In this document: positions 1-9,870 of the stretch, one piece after another | How the letters are laid out: every line of letters begins with the position of its first letter | How positions within the stretch are numbered: position 1 is the stretch's first letter | Assembly (NCBI RefSeq): GCF_963677715.1 | Contig: NZ_OY782495.1 | Coordinates: 2,842,001-2,906,000, forward strand | Source of the DNA: an uncultured Bacteroides sp. | GTDB lineage: Bacteria; Bacteroidota; Bacteroidia; Bacteroidales; Bacteroidaceae | Length of the DNA stretch: 64,000 nucleotides | Reading direction: 5' to 3' | Notes under the pieces: model-generated | The model's input: only the letters and a program-made list of their open reading frames with translations | Databases searched by the model: none | What the model was told of the DNA's origin: nothing | Position numbers and translations under genes: made by a program

Positions 1-1
1 T

Positions 2-526
2 GATTCTGCATCGATGATGAATAAAGGGTTTGAGGTGATTGAGGCCAAATGGTTATTTGGTGTTAAACCCGAACAGATAGAAGTGGTGGTACATCCTCAA
101 TCGGTTATACACTCCATGGTTCAATTTGAAGATGGTGCGGTGAAGGCACAGCTTGGTATACCGGATATGCGTTTGCCTATTCAATATGCTTTTTCTTATC
201 CGGATCGCGTGCATACTTCTTTTGAACGACTTGACTTCTCGAAATGTGCCGACCTTACCTTTGAACAACCTGATACGACTCGTTTTCGCAATCTGGCTTT
301 GGCTTACGAAGCCATGAATAAAGGAGGAAACATGCCGTGTATAGTCAATGCAGCCAACGAAGTGGTAGTAGCTGCCTTTTTACGTGATGAAATCAGTTTT
401 CTGGGTATGAGCGACGTTATTGAGAAAACAATGGAGTGCGTTTCTTTTATTAAAACGCCTGTGTATGATGATTACGTAGCCACTGATAGTGAAACGAGGC
501 GTATAGCTCAAGAGATGATTAAATAG
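2..526 (+). CDS. dxr: 1-deoxy-D-xylulose 5-phosphate reductoisomerase, C-terminal part (cut by window edge)
   Basis: This is the 3' part of the reductoisomerase that converts 1-deoxy-D-xylulose 5-phosphate to 2-C-methyl-D-erythritol 4-phosphate in the non-mevalonate isoprenoid pathway, in the cytoplasm. The reading frame is open from base 2 and begins with DSASMMNKGFE, part of the conserved DXR catalytic region, followed by VVVHPQSVIHSMVQFEDG and a C-terminal helical domain containing NAANEVVVAAFL. The first ATG at 14 is internal to the motif, so the real start lies outside the window. It is followed 95 bp later by rseP on the same strand, a common arrangement in Bacteroidetes. Confidence 0.93.
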   Translation, partial: DSASMMNKGFEVIEAKWLFGVKPEQIEVVVHPQSVIHSMVQFEDGAVKAQLGIPDMRLPIQYAFSYPDRVHTSFERLDFSKCADLTFEQPDTTRFRNLALAYEAMNKGGNMPCIVNAANEVVVAAFLRDEISFLGMSDVIEKTMECVSFIKTPVYDDYVATDSETRRIAQEMIK

Positions 527-621
527 AAATAAAATAGTAGTATAAATATGCTTACCGACCGTATTCTTGTATAAATAATTTTGCGAGAAGGGAAGTGAGG
601 TTCAAACAATAAATTTAGAAA

Positions 622-1977
622 ATGGAAACATTCTTTATTCGTGCCCTGCAACTAATTATGAGCTTAACCCTGCTCGTTGTTATTCATGAGGGCGGACACT
701 TTCTTTTTGCCCGCCTTTTTAAAGTAAGGGTAGAGAAGTTTAGTTTATTTTTCGATCCATGGTTTGCTCTTTTTAAGTTCAAGCCTAAGAATAGTGATAC
801 CGAATATAGTATTGGTTGGTTGCCATTGGGCGGTTATGTAAAAATATCAGGCATGATAGACGAGTCAATGGATACCGAACAGATGAAACAGCCGGAGCAA
901 CCATGGGAATTTCGTTCCAAACCGGCTTATCAACGGCTGATGATTATGGTTGGTGGGGTTGTCTTTAACTTCCTTTTGGCCTTATTTATTTATTCCATGA
1001 TTCTTTTTGCTTGGGGAGATTCTTATATTCCTGTACAAAAAGTATCTCAGGGAATGCAATTTAATGAAACGGCAAAGGCTATAGGTTTCCGGGATGGTGA
1101 TATCCTTTTGTCGGCTGACGGTAAAGATTTTCTGCGGTATGATGGTGATATGCTTCGTCAAATAGCCGATGCCCGCGAGGTAACGGTGTTGCGTGGGAAC
1201 GAAAAAGTGGCGGTCTATATTCCTGAAGATATGATGCAAAGACTGATGGCCGATTCTGTTCGTTTCGCTTATTATCGTTTTCCGTTCGTAGTCGATTCAG
1301 TAAGAGCTAATTCTCCGGCTCAACTTGCCGGTATTCAACCGGGAGATAGTATTGTGGCATTGAATGGACGTTCCATTGCTTATTATGATTTTATGAACGA
1401 GATGGATTCACTGAAGAAGAATGCAACTTCTCTTCGTGCCGATAGCATTGATCCGCATCTTGTTACCATTGCTTATGTGCGCGCGGGAAAGGTTGATACG
1501 TTATCATTGGCCACTGACTCTTTATTTAAAATCGGAGTTATAGCTCAACGGGATTTTACTAAATTATTGCCTAACATTGAGGTTCGTTACACCTTATTTA
1601 GTTCTATACCGGCCGGTATTGGCTTGGGCGTGAAAACACTAAAAGGTTATGTAGGTGATATGAAATATTTGTTTTCAAAGGAAGGGGCCAAACAATTGGG
1701 CGGATTCGGAACAATAGGAAGTATATTCCCTGCCACATGGGACTGGCATCAATTTTGGTACATGACGGCATTTCTTTCTATTATCCTGGCGTTTATGAAC
1801 ATCCTGCCTATCCCGGCGTTGGATGGCGGGCACGTACTCTTTTTATTGTATGAGATTGTAACCCGACGCAAACCAAGCGATAAATTCATGGAATATGCTC
1901 AGATGGTGGGTATGTTTCTGCTCTTTGGTCTGCTCATTTGGGCGAATTTTAATGATATTCTCCGATTCTTTTTCTAA
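622..1977 (+). CDS. rseP: RIP metalloprotease, site-2 protease family
   Basis: This is an intramembrane zinc protease of the RseP/site-2 family that cleaves membrane-anchored regulators such as anti-sigma factors. The zinc site HEGGH is at residues 22-26 in the first membrane helix, and the third ligand region (PALDGGH, Asp at about 401) is in a C-terminal membrane helix. The central periplasmic part, about residues 130-320, contains PDZ-like sequence (NSPAQLAGIQPGDSIVALNG). The length of 451 aa is normal for the family. It lies behind dxr and is probably co-transcribed. Its substrate cannot be read from the sequence. Confidence 0.93.
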   Translation: METFFIRALQLIMSLTLLVVIHEGGHFLFARLFKVRVEKFSLFFDPWFALFKFKPKNSDTEYSIGWLPLGGYVKISGMIDESMDTEQMKQPEQPWEFRSKPAYQRLMIMVGGVVFNFLLALFIYSMILFAWGDSYIPVQKVSQGMQFNETAKAIGFRDGDILLSADGKDFLRYDGDMLRQIADAREVTVLRGNEKVAVYIPEDMMQRLMADSVRFAYYRFPFVVDSVRANSPAQLAGIQPGDSIVALNGRSIAYYDFMNEMDSLKKNATSLRADSIDPHLVTIAYVRAGKVDTLSLATDSLFKIGVIAQRDFTKLLPNIEVRYTLFSSIPAGIGLGVKTLKGYVGDMKYLFSKEGAKQLGGFGTIGSIFPATWDWHQFWYMTAFLSIILAFMNILPIPALDGGHVLFLLYEIVTRRKPSDKFMEYAQMVGMFLLFGLLIWANFNDILRFFF

Positions 1978-2118
1978 AGACTTTAGGTGCAAATATAGAA
2001 CAAAACAATTCTTGTATTGCAAGGAGCTTATTTATAGGTAACATAAGCTTCTACTTTTTTATAGAAAGCTGTGCAAGTATATGATGATTTACGTTTTTAC
2101 GGAGATAAATCAAAAAAC

Positions 2119-2151
2119 AGAAGAAGAAATGGCAAAGCCATTTCTTCTTCT
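2119..2151 (-). terminator. Intrinsic terminator of gap
   Basis: A perfect 15-bp inverted repeat (2119-2133 and 2137-2151) has a 3-nt AAA loop. On the minus strand it is followed by TGTTTTTTG, giving a U-rich tail just downstream of the gap stop codon. It can also act against read-through from rseP. Confidence 0.85.
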
Positions 2152-2176
2152 ATTATATAATCAATTGTAATAGAGC

Positions 2177-3217
<1,041 letters not shown>

Positions 3218-3238
3218 CTATCTCACTTGTTTACTCTG

Positions 3239-3246
3239 CAAAGTTA
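3239..3246 (-). promoter_or_regulatory. Promoter -7 element of gap
   Basis: On the minus strand this reads TAACTTTG, a full match to the Bacteroides -7 consensus TAnnTTTG. A TTGC lies 19 bp further upstream as a weak -33. The 5' untranslated region would be about 45 nt. Confidence 0.65.
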
Positions 3247-3345
3247 CTAGAATAAATATTTGTCTGCAAGGACAAAAAACAGGTGATTCCTGCCACTTAA
3301 TGATTATTCGTATGTTTAAGATATATCTTTAATAATTTTCTGACT

Positions 3346-4347
3346 ATGCAAGATGAACATGAAATAAGGCATATTGTGATATTGGCTCCGGAGAATTCAA
3401 CGTTATTAAATATTGCCGGGCCATTAGAGGTCTTTGATAAAGCAATTGAAAAATTTGAGGCTATAAGAGAAAAGATGGATTTTGAGTATGTAACTCATGT
3501 CGTCTCAACAGGAAATAGGAAAATGATAGCTACTTCGGGAGGTTTATCCATTTTGTCGGAAGGTAGCTACAAGGCAATCGATTATTCGATTGATACTTTA
3601 ATTATTTCTGCACTCCCAAAGTTGGAGGATTATGAAATGAATCGGGAGCTGATTGGATGGTTAAAGAAGCAATCAGTCAGTGTTCGCCGAATCTGTTCAA
3701 TCTGTTCCGCCGCTTTTTTTCTTGCTGAGGCTGGTCTGCTCGACGGAAAGGAAGTGACTACGCATTGGGCAAAAAGTGAAGATTTAGCCAGAATGTATCC
3801 CCGTGTTAAAGTGGAAATAGCTCGTATCTTTAGTAAAGACGGAAATGTGTATACTGCCGGAGGGATCAGTTCAGGGATGGATTTGGCATTAGCCTTGGTG
3901 GAGGAGGATTGTGGTAAATCTTTTGCTCTGTACGTTGCCCGATGGATGGTCTTATTCCTTAAAAGGCCTGGAAATCAGGCTCAGTTTACGACCCCTTTGG
4001 ATTGCCAGAGCATAAATAACCTGTCTATGCGTAGCGTTTGTGAATGGTTACTTGATCATTTTAGTGAGGATTTGAGAATAGAGGCATTGGCCGAATATGC
4101 GGCAATGAGTCCACGCAATTTTGCCAGAGTATTTGCTCGGGAATTACACATAACTCCGGCGAAATATATTGATAAATTAAGAGTGGACTATGCTTGTCAA
4201 TATTTAGTGGAGACACAACTGTCGCTGGATGAGATTGCTTCTCAGTGTGGATTGAAAAATGTAGATAACATGCGCCGTCAGTTTATTAAGATACTGGATA
4301 CAACGCCTGCACAATACAGAAAAAGCTTTCTATCGTCATTCGGGTAG
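3346..4347 (+). CDS. GlxA-type transcriptional regulator (DJ-1/PfpI domain fused to AraC HTH)
   Basis: This is a cytoplasmic transcription activator of the GlxA class. Residues about 8-190 form a DJ-1/PfpI (class I amidotransferase-like) domain, with Cys120 in the nucleophile-elbow region (ICSAAFFLAEAGLLDG) and then TTHW. Residues about 225-330 form an AraC-type double helix-turn-helix (RIEALAEYAAMSPRNFARVF, then LDEIASQCGLKNVDNMRRQF). The length of 333 aa is standard. The gene is isolated, between the divergent gap and the convergent hxlR-like gene, so its target is not evident. The ligand is unknown. Confidence 0.88.
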   Translation: MQDEHEIRHIVILAPENSTLLNIAGPLEVFDKAIEKFEAIREKMDFEYVTHVVSTGNRKMIATSGGLSILSEGSYKAIDYSIDTLIISALPKLEDYEMNRELIGWLKKQSVSVRRICSICSAAFFLAEAGLLDGKEVTTHWAKSEDLARMYPRVKVEIARIFSKDGNVYTAGGISSGMDLALALVEEDCGKSFALYVARWMVLFLKRPGNQAQFTTPLDCQSINNLSMRSVCEWLLDHFSEDLRIEALAEYAAMSPRNFARVFARELHITPAKYIDKLRVDYACQYLVETQLSLDEIASQCGLKNVDNMRRQFIKILDTTPAQYRKSFLSSFG

Positions 4348-4388
4348 CTTGGTTTGTAAATGTTTGAATTTTATTCAGTCTTTTTGTA

Positions 4389-4754
4389 TCATCGCTTCAG
4401 CTTTGATTTTGTATCAACTAACGACTTTCCCCAACAATTCAGAGAGTCAATAACCGGCATAACCGATTCGCCCATCGGGGTAAGTTTGTATTCTACTTTT
4501 GGAGGGACGTTAGGATAGACAATGCGTTCTATCAATCCGGTTTGTTCCAGTTCCCTCACTGTCTGGGTAAACATCTTATTGGAAATGCCATGTAAGCTGC
4601 GTTGAAGATCACCCGACCGCATGGCTTCATCCTTTAGATGGAATAATACAATCGGCTTCCATTTGCCGCCAATCATGTCCATTACCAACTCTAATGAACA
4701 AAAATATTCTTTTCCCTTGAAAATATATTTGTCTATAACTCCTTGATTATTCAT
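4389..4754 (-). CDS. HxlR-family transcriptional regulator
   Basis: This is a small winged-helix regulator of the HxlR family (121 aa from the chosen start), with the signature IGGKWKPIVLFHL and a recognition region around GISNKMFTQTVRELEQTGLI. I chose the ATG at 4754 (MNNQGV) because the family aligns from about there and a purine-rich stretch precedes it; an in-frame start at 4802 would add 16 residues. Cys19 lies 11 residues before the GGKW motif, the position used for redox sensing in YodB/CatR-type members. It is divergent from a flavin reductase gene, 109 bp away, which is its probable target (inference). Confidence 0.86.
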   Translation of the reverse strand: MNNQGVIDKYIFKGKEYFCSLELVMDMIGGKWKPIVLFHLKDEAMRSGDLQRSLHGISNKMFTQTVRELEQTGLIERIVYPNVPPKVEYKLTPMGESVMPVIDSLNCWGKSLVDTKSKLKR

Positions 4755-4863
4755 GATACACTCTTTTTGGTTACTATGATACTTTTTGGTAGGTACTTGC
4801 ATAATTGAGATTAATAGTCCAATTTTGCAGCAACAAAGTAACTAAAATAAAAGGAATAAAGAA
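4755..4863. promoter_or_regulatory. Divergent promoter region of the HxlR regulator and the flavin reductase
   Basis: This 109-bp region between divergent genes holds CAATTTTG at 4827-4834, one base from the -7 consensus, for the rightward gene. It also holds repeated GGTTACT/GGTAGGTAC-like half sites around 4775-4800 that could bind the regulator. No operator is proven. Confidence 0.4.
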
Positions 4864-5499
4864 ATGAAAGTAGTTGCAATTAACGGAAGTCCCCATAAAA
4901 AGGGGAATACCTACCATGCATTGACTGAGATTGGTAAACAATTACAAGAGAATGGAATTGATTTTGAAATTATCCATTTGGGTAACCAGATGATCCATGG
5001 ATGCATTGCATGCGGTGGGTGTGGCAAAAGTAGAGATGAAAAATGTTCGATAAGTACAGATTCCGTCAATGAGTACATTCAGCAAATGAAATTGGCTGAT
5101 GGTATTATTCTTGCTTCGCCGGTTTTCTATGCCGGCATTCCGGGAACGATGAAGAGCTTTCTGGATAGAGCATTTTATGTATCATCAAACAACAACAATC
5201 TTTTTCGTCACAAAGTAGGTGCAGCTGTTGTTGCTGTGCGTCGTACCGGCGGTTCTTCTACTTTCGATAGCATGAATCATTATTTGAACTATTCGGAAAT
5301 GATTCTTGCAACATCTAATTATTGGAACATAATACACGGACGTGTTGCAGGTGAGGTTCTGCAAGATGCCGAAGGAATACAGATTATGGAGATACTAGGG
5401 CGTAATATGGCTTGGTTGCTCAAAATGCGCGAGCAAACTGCAGAGACTCTTGTTGGTCCGGAATCGGTAGATAAGGTTTTTACCAACTTTGTTCGTTAA
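4864..5499 (+). CDS. NAD(P)H-dependent FMN reductase / flavodoxin-fold oxidoreductase
   Basis: This 211-aa protein has a flavodoxin-like fold. It starts with the FMN phosphate-binding motif INGSPHKKGNTYHAL and has ASPVFYAGIPGTMKSFLDR, typical of NADPH-dependent FMN reductases and iron-sulfur flavoproteins. A CIACGGC cluster at about residues 48-54 resembles the compact cysteine motif of iron-sulfur flavoproteins, but only part of that motif is present. It probably reduces quinones, nitro compounds or flavins in the cytoplasm. It is divergent from an HxlR regulator, a pairing often used for electrophile or quinone stress. Confidence 0.85.
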   Translation: MKVVAINGSPHKKGNTYHALTEIGKQLQENGIDFEIIHLGNQMIHGCIACGGCGKSRDEKCSISTDSVNEYIQQMKLADGIILASPVFYAGIPGTMKSFLDRAFYVSSNNNNLFRHKVGAAVVAVRRTGGSSTFDSMNHYLNYSEMILATSNYWNIIHGRVAGEVLQDAEGIQIMEILGRNMAWLLKMREQTAETLVGPESVDKVFTNFVR

Positions 5500-5822
5500 A
5501 ACTTAGAGATAAATACTCTATTAGTGCATGTGATTGCTGCATGTGAGTTACGCAAAAAGTAATAGGTTATTTTCTAAAAACGATTCGGGCGGTAAATTCA
5601 AACTTACCGCCCGGATTGCTTTCGTTCAAGAATATTTTATTTATACGCTGAATTCTGTTGATCTTTCAACGCCGGATTGGTATGTTTTTGGAGAAAGTAT
5701 AAATGCAATGGGATTATTCCATTGCATGCAATTTGTTTTGTGTTAGCCTAACTTATTAATGTGGTATGTTAATTCTTTAGGTGTAGATATTTCAATGAAT
5801 GATTTTATCTTTATTGTTCGTC
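5500..5822. other. Intergenic region between convergent genes, with two hairpins
   Basis: This 323-bp gap has no convincing gene. It contains a perfect 10-bp inverted repeat at 5586-5613 with an 8-nt loop, and a 9-bp inverted repeat at 5703-5727 with a 7-nt loop. Both could end transcription from the convergent flanking genes. A 70-codon open frame at 5534-5746 runs across both hairpins and is not credible. Confidence 0.7.
5586..5613. terminator. Hairpin terminator candidate between convergent genes
   Basis: The arms 5586-5595 and 5604-5613 are perfectly complementary, GC-rich (CGGGCGG core) and enclose 8 nt. Neither side has a clean T tract, so efficiency is uncertain. Confidence 0.5.
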
Positions 5823-6881
5823 TTATATTTTAAACAGCGTCCCTCCGATATTATCTATTGGTGCACCGGTAACCGAAGCGAGACAGTTTGGCTTGTTGCA
5901 CATATACAATGTACCAAGGAAAGCAAATATTAACGCTTCCTTGTATTCAATAATCTGCTTGTTGGGAATTACTATTTCACAAGGGCATAGTGCCTGAATG
6001 CGTTCTACTAAGAATAAATTAAAAGCGCCACCTCCGGTAATCAGTAATTTTCCGCTTTTTGCTATTTTTGAAATCTGAAAGGCAGCATGTTCGTAGAATG
6101 TGCAAAGCATATCTTCTAGGGATAGCTTATATTTCTCGAGCATAGGATAAACAAATGTTTCTACCCATTCGCGGCCAAGTGATTTAGGCCCGTCTTGATG
6201 GTAAAACGTCATCGCATTAAGTTCATCGAGTAATGGCTGATGAATATTGCCTTTTCGGGCTATATCTCCGTCGCGATCGAACTCCAAACCTATTTGGCGG
6301 CAGTAGTGGTTAATTACATAATTTACCGGACTGATGTCGAATGCGATGCGGTTACCCTTTTTCTCGAATGAAATATTTGAGAAACCTCCAATGTTAAGGC
6401 AATAGTCGTAATCGGCAAAGAGGAGACGGTCGCCTATAGGAACGAGTGGCGCACCTTGTCCACCAAGCATGATGTCGAGGCGGCGGAAGTCTGAGACAGT
6501 AGGGATGCGGGTCTCGGCAGCAATAGCGGCTCCATCGCCCACTTGAAACATTATTTTCTTTTTAGGTTCATGGAAGATGGTGTGTCCATGAGAAGCTATA
6601 ATATCTGGTTTTACTACGAATTCATTCATAAATTCATTGACACGTTTGCCTAGGAACTGTCCATAGGCGCTATGAAAAGTGATAAATTCCAAAGCACTCA
6701 TCTGTTGCGCTCCTGTTCCCAATTTTTGCTTTAGATCTTCGGGGTAGGAGTATCCTTTGGCACAATTGATATTGAAGTTCCACTTTTCTTCTTCTTTGGT
6801 AAAGGTACAGCAACAAACATCCAGTCCATCCAGAGATGTGCCGGACATTAGTCCGATAGCTTCTATTTCCACTTTTCTCAT
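5823..6881 (-). CDS. anmK: Anhydro-N-acetylmuramic acid kinase
   Basis: This is the cytoplasmic sugar kinase that hydrolyses and phosphorylates 1,6-anhydro-N-acetylmuramic acid to MurNAc-6-phosphate in cell-wall recycling. The N-terminal signature GLMSGTSLDGLDV is at about residues 10-22, ASHGHTIFHEP follows, and the ASKHA-type ATP-binding motif LLITGGGAFN is near the C-terminus. The length of 352 aa fits the family. It is the last gene of a leftward operon and starts 6 bp after the M20 peptidase stop codon. Confidence 0.95.
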   Translation of the reverse strand: MRKVEIEAIGLMSGTSLDGLDVCCCTFTKEEEKWNFNINCAKGYSYPEDLKQKLGTGAQQMSALEFITFHSAYGQFLGKRVNEFMNEFVVKPDIIASHGHTIFHEPKKKIMFQVGDGAAIAAETRIPTVSDFRRLDIMLGGQGAPLVPIGDRLLFADYDYCLNIGGFSNISFEKKGNRIAFDISPVNYVINHYCRQIGLEFDRDGDIARKGNIHQPLLDELNAMTFYHQDGPKSLGREWVETFVYPMLEKYKLSLEDMLCTFYEHAAFQISKIAKSGKLLITGGGAFNLFLVERIQALCPCEIVIPNKQIIEYKEALIFAFLGTLYMCNKPNCLASVTGAPIDNIGGTLFKI

Positions 6882-6887
6882 GGTGTT

Positions 6888-8249
6888 TTATTTTTGATAA
6901 GCCAAATAGAATTCAACTACCGCTTCAATGCCTTTACGGAAAATATCCAAAGGAAGGTTTTCGTTGGGTGAGTGAATAGCGTTTGATTCCAATCCAAAAC
7001 CCATCAATATTGTTTTGAGTTCCAAAACTTGCTCAAAGGTAGAGATGATGGGAATACTGCCTCCACGGCGAACTGCCAAAGGCTTTTTCCCGAAAGCAAT
7101 TTCAAATCCTTTTTGCGCTGCCTGATAAGCCGGCAATGAAATGGGGCACACATATCCTTGTCCACCATGCATGGGAGTCACTTTTACCTGTACACTCTTG
7201 GGGGCAATGTTATGAATATAATCGGCAAACAACTTAGATATTTTGTGATGATCCTGATGGGCTACTAAACGACAGGATACTTTGGCGTAGGCTTTAGAGG
7301 GCAATACCGTTTTAGAGCCTTTATCCGTGTATCCACCCCAAATGCCACATACATCAAAAGAAGGACGACAACTATTGCGCTCCAAAGTAGAATACCCTTT
7401 TTCTCCGAAGAGTGCATTTACGCCGATAGCAGCTTTGTATTCCTCCTCGTTAAATGGAATATGGCTAATCATTTCTCGTTCTGCTTGCGCAACCTCCTCC
7501 ACATCGTCATAAAATCCGGGAATGGTGATTCGCCCATCAGTACCTACTACACTGCTTATCATTCCACAAAGCGTATTAATGGGATTAGCTACTGCTCCGC
7601 CAAAGTGACCGGAGTGTAAATCACGATTAGGTCCGGTAACTTCAATTTCCCAATAAGCCAATCCGCGAAGTCCGGTAGTCAGTGAAGGCAAGTCGGCTCC
7701 CAACATACTGGTATCGCTGACCAAAATAATATCTGCTTTTAGTAACTCTTTGTGTTCCTCACAAAAAGCTCCTAAGCTGGGTGAACCAATTTCTTCTTCT
7801 CCTTCGAAAATAAATTTCACATTGTTCTTTAATAAGTCGTTTCTAACCAGATACTCAAAAGCTTTCACCTGAATGAACGATTGTCCTTTATCATCGTCGG
7901 CACCGCGTGCCCAGATATGTTCGTTCCTGATTTCCGGTTCAAAAGGTTGACTCTTCCAAAGATCCAATGGCTCGGCGGGCATTACGTCATAGTGTGCATA
8001 AACAAGTACTGTTTTGGCTTCCGGACTAACTATTTTCTGCGCAAAGACAATCGGATTGCCCGCTGAAGGCATAACTAGTGCTTCGTCTGCTCCAGCTTCC
8101 AATAGCAATTGCATCCATCGTTGCGCGCATGCCATCATGTCATCTTTATGTTCAGGTAGTGCGCTAATGCTGGGAATACGGATGAGACTGAAAAGGTCAT
8201 TTATTATTTTTGATTCGTTCTCTTGTATGTAGGTTTGTATTTTGTTCAT
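6888..8249 (-). CDS. M20-family dipeptidase (zinc metallopeptidase)
   Basis: This is a cytoplasmic dinuclear-zinc exopeptidase of the M20A/ArgE-dapE-carnosinase group (453 aa). Metal-binding motifs are visible: VYAHYDVMPAEP near residue 85, WARGADDDKGQ near 117 and FEGEEEIGSPS near 151, with a dimerisation lid domain between about 200 and 320 (DLHSGHFGGAVANP). The C-terminal GGSIPI and HSPNE segments complete the site. It sits between aroC (21 bp upstream) and anmK (6 bp downstream). Placement before anmK would suit peptide salvage in wall recycling, but the substrate is inferred only. Confidence 0.9.
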   Translation of the reverse strand: MNKIQTYIQENESKIINDLFSLIRIPSISALPEHKDDMMACAQRWMQLLLEAGADEALVMPSAGNPIVFAQKIVSPEAKTVLVYAHYDVMPAEPLDLWKSQPFEPEIRNEHIWARGADDDKGQSFIQVKAFEYLVRNDLLKNNVKFIFEGEEEIGSPSLGAFCEEHKELLKADIILVSDTSMLGADLPSLTTGLRGLAYWEIEVTGPNRDLHSGHFGGAVANPINTLCGMISSVVGTDGRITIPGFYDDVEEVAQAEREMISHIPFNEEEYKAAIGVNALFGEKGYSTLERNSCRPSFDVCGIWGGYTDKGSKTVLPSKAYAKVSCRLVAHQDHHKISKLFADYIHNIAPKSVQVKVTPMHGGQGYVCPISLPAYQAAQKGFEIAFGKKPLAVRRGGSIPIISTFEQVLELKTILMGFGLESNAIHSPNENLPLDIFRKGIEAVVEFYLAYQK

Positions 8250-8270
8250 GCGTATATTTCAGTGGAATAA

Positions 8271-9347
8271 TTATAATTGTGTAGTCCTGTCTATTAGGTA
8301 GAAATCGAGTATGGTTAATGCTGCCATGGCTTCAACAATGGGCACTGCCCGAGGTAAAACACAAGGGTCATGGCGTCCTTTGGCTTTCAGCGTAGTGTCA
8401 ATTCCGTCAATATTAACAGTATGCTGTTCCATTAACACAGTAGCCACAGGTTTAAAAGCAACCCGAAAGAAAATATCCTGGCCGTTGCTGATGCCTCCCT
8501 GCATACCTCCCGAATGGTTGGTACGTGTGTCTATCACGCCGTTATTATTGAAAAAAACGTCGTTTTGCTCAGAGCCTTTTTGCTTCAATCCTTTAAATCC
8601 GTCACCGTATTCAAAAGCTTTGGCGGCATTGATGCTCATCATGGCGTTAGCCAATGCAGCGTGTAGTTTTCCAAATACCGGCTGTCCTAAACCGATGGGG
8701 CATCCTTTAATCACACAAGTAACCACACCACCTATCGTATCACCTTCTCCTTTTATTTGATAGATTAAGTCTTGCATTTCTTTGGCCTTCTCTTGGTCAG
8801 GGCATCTTACCGAATTATCTTCAATGGCATCCAGATTATATTCTTTATAATCTTTCTCTAACCTGATGGAGCCTACTTGTGAGGTGAATGCCGTAATGTG
8901 AATACCTAGCTGATTCAAGGCAAGTTTAGCCAGAGCACCACCTACTACGCGTGATATGGTTTCGCGGGCAGAAGAACGTCCACCTCCCCGATGGTCACGA
9001 ATACCATATTTCACATTATAAGTATAGTCGGCATGTGAAGGGCGATAAAGCTCTTTCATGTTGTCATAATCATCGGAGTGCTGATTTTGATTCCAAACTA
9101 TAAAGCCTATTGGGCATCCTGTCGATTTTCCTTCGAAGATTCCGGAAAGAAACTCTACTTCGTCTGTCTCTTTGCGAGAGGTTGTAATAGAAGACTGCCC
9201 CGGACGTCGCCGATTAAGCTCTTTTTGCACAAAGTCCATATCAATGCGAATACCTGCCGGGAATCCATCTATGACCCCGCCAATACCCTTACCATGAGAT
9301 TCGCCAAAACTTGTTAATCTGAGAATATTGCCAAATGAATTAAACAT
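8271..9347 (-). CDS. aroC: Chorismate synthase
   Basis: This is the last enzyme of the shikimate pathway. It converts 5-enolpyruvylshikimate 3-phosphate to chorismate using reduced FMN. The family motifs are all present: [14 protein letters not shown] near the N-terminus, the arginine-rich [21 protein letters not shown] segment in the middle, and the C-terminal [18 protein letters not shown]. The length of 358 aa is standard. It is the first gene of the leftward aroC-M20-anmK operon with a consensus -7 element upstream. The preceding pathway gene, aroA, is in this window at 25.5 kb but not linked. Confidence 0.97.
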   Translation of the reverse strand: MFNSFGNILRLTSFGESHGKGIGGVIDGFPAGIRIDMDFVQKELNRRRPGQSSITTSRKETDEVEFLSGIFEGKSTGCPIGFIVWNQNQHSDDYDNMKELYRPSHADYTYNVKYGIRDHRGGGRSSARETISRVVGGALAKLALNQLGIHITAFTSQVGSIRLEKDYKEYNLDAIEDNSVRCPDQEKAKEMQDLIYQIKGEGDTIGGVVTCVIKGCPIGLGQPVFGKLHAALANAMMSINAAKAFEYGDGFKGLKQKGSEQNDVFFNNNGVIDTRTNHSGGMQGGISNGQDIFFRVAFKPVATVLMEQHTVNIDGIDTTLKAKGRHDPCVLPRAVPIVEAMAALTILDFYLIDRTTQL

Positions 9348-9376
9348 GACTGCTGCTTTTTTAATGGTTACCTATG

Positions 9377-9384
9377 CAAATATA
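9377..9384 (-). promoter_or_regulatory. Promoter -7 element of aroC operon
   Basis: The minus strand reads TATATTTG, a full match to TAnnTTTG, 30 bp upstream of the aroC ATG. Confidence 0.65.
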
Positions 9385-9522
9385 ACAAACTTTTTGGCAA
9401 TTGGGTCGTTGCTATTTTAGGAATAATCCAAAACTTTTAGTTTTTATAAACTTTATTGCACTATGATTATTTTATTGAGAGAATGATAAAGAGTAAATGC
9501 AACATTTAACTTCTCCATTTAA

Positions 9523-9870
9523 TTATTTTGTTGGCATGGAGGAGGGAAATGCTGGCGGCAACTTACTTATGAAAATGCACCGCTCTCGGTTCAGGTCTTT
9601 GCCGTAGAAATCTGAGCCATATTTTTATAAGTTCTTTTTGCGGTATCAGGCTATATATTATCTACCTTTGTGGCGAGTCAATTACTTAATAGCATCACAA
9701 AGCAAGAGGGAAAATGGGCTGTAGAGCAGGAAAAGTGAAAAACGTCTCGAGGCTCGATATAATGATGCGTAAGAACTGAAGGTCTTTTATATTCATGATA
9801 TAATCCAGAATAATGGGAAATGTGTGGACCCTTATGGGAAGTTCGCAAAGTATATTAAGAAAAGAAACTT
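9523..9870 (+). pseudogene. Decayed remnant of an unidentified membrane protein gene
   Basis: This region between aroC and the GtrA gene has no intact frame but retains protein-like sequence in two frames. From 9523 to 9738 one frame reads GGNLLYENAPLSVQVFAVEI, then two stop codons, then a hydrophobic stretch (VLFAVSGYILSTFVASQ) and a charged tail (TKQEGKWAVEQEK). From 9749 the next frame reads EARYNDA, stop, then ELKVFYIHDIIQNNGK and DPYGKFAKYIKK, running into the start of the GtrA gene. I do not recognise the parent family. The reading as a pseudogene is inference from the residual composition. Confidence 0.35.

Noticed and set aside
5534-5746. 70-codon open frame after the flavin reductase gene
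   Set aside because: It crosses two perfect hairpins between convergent genes and its sequence has no protein-like pattern or ribosome binding site.
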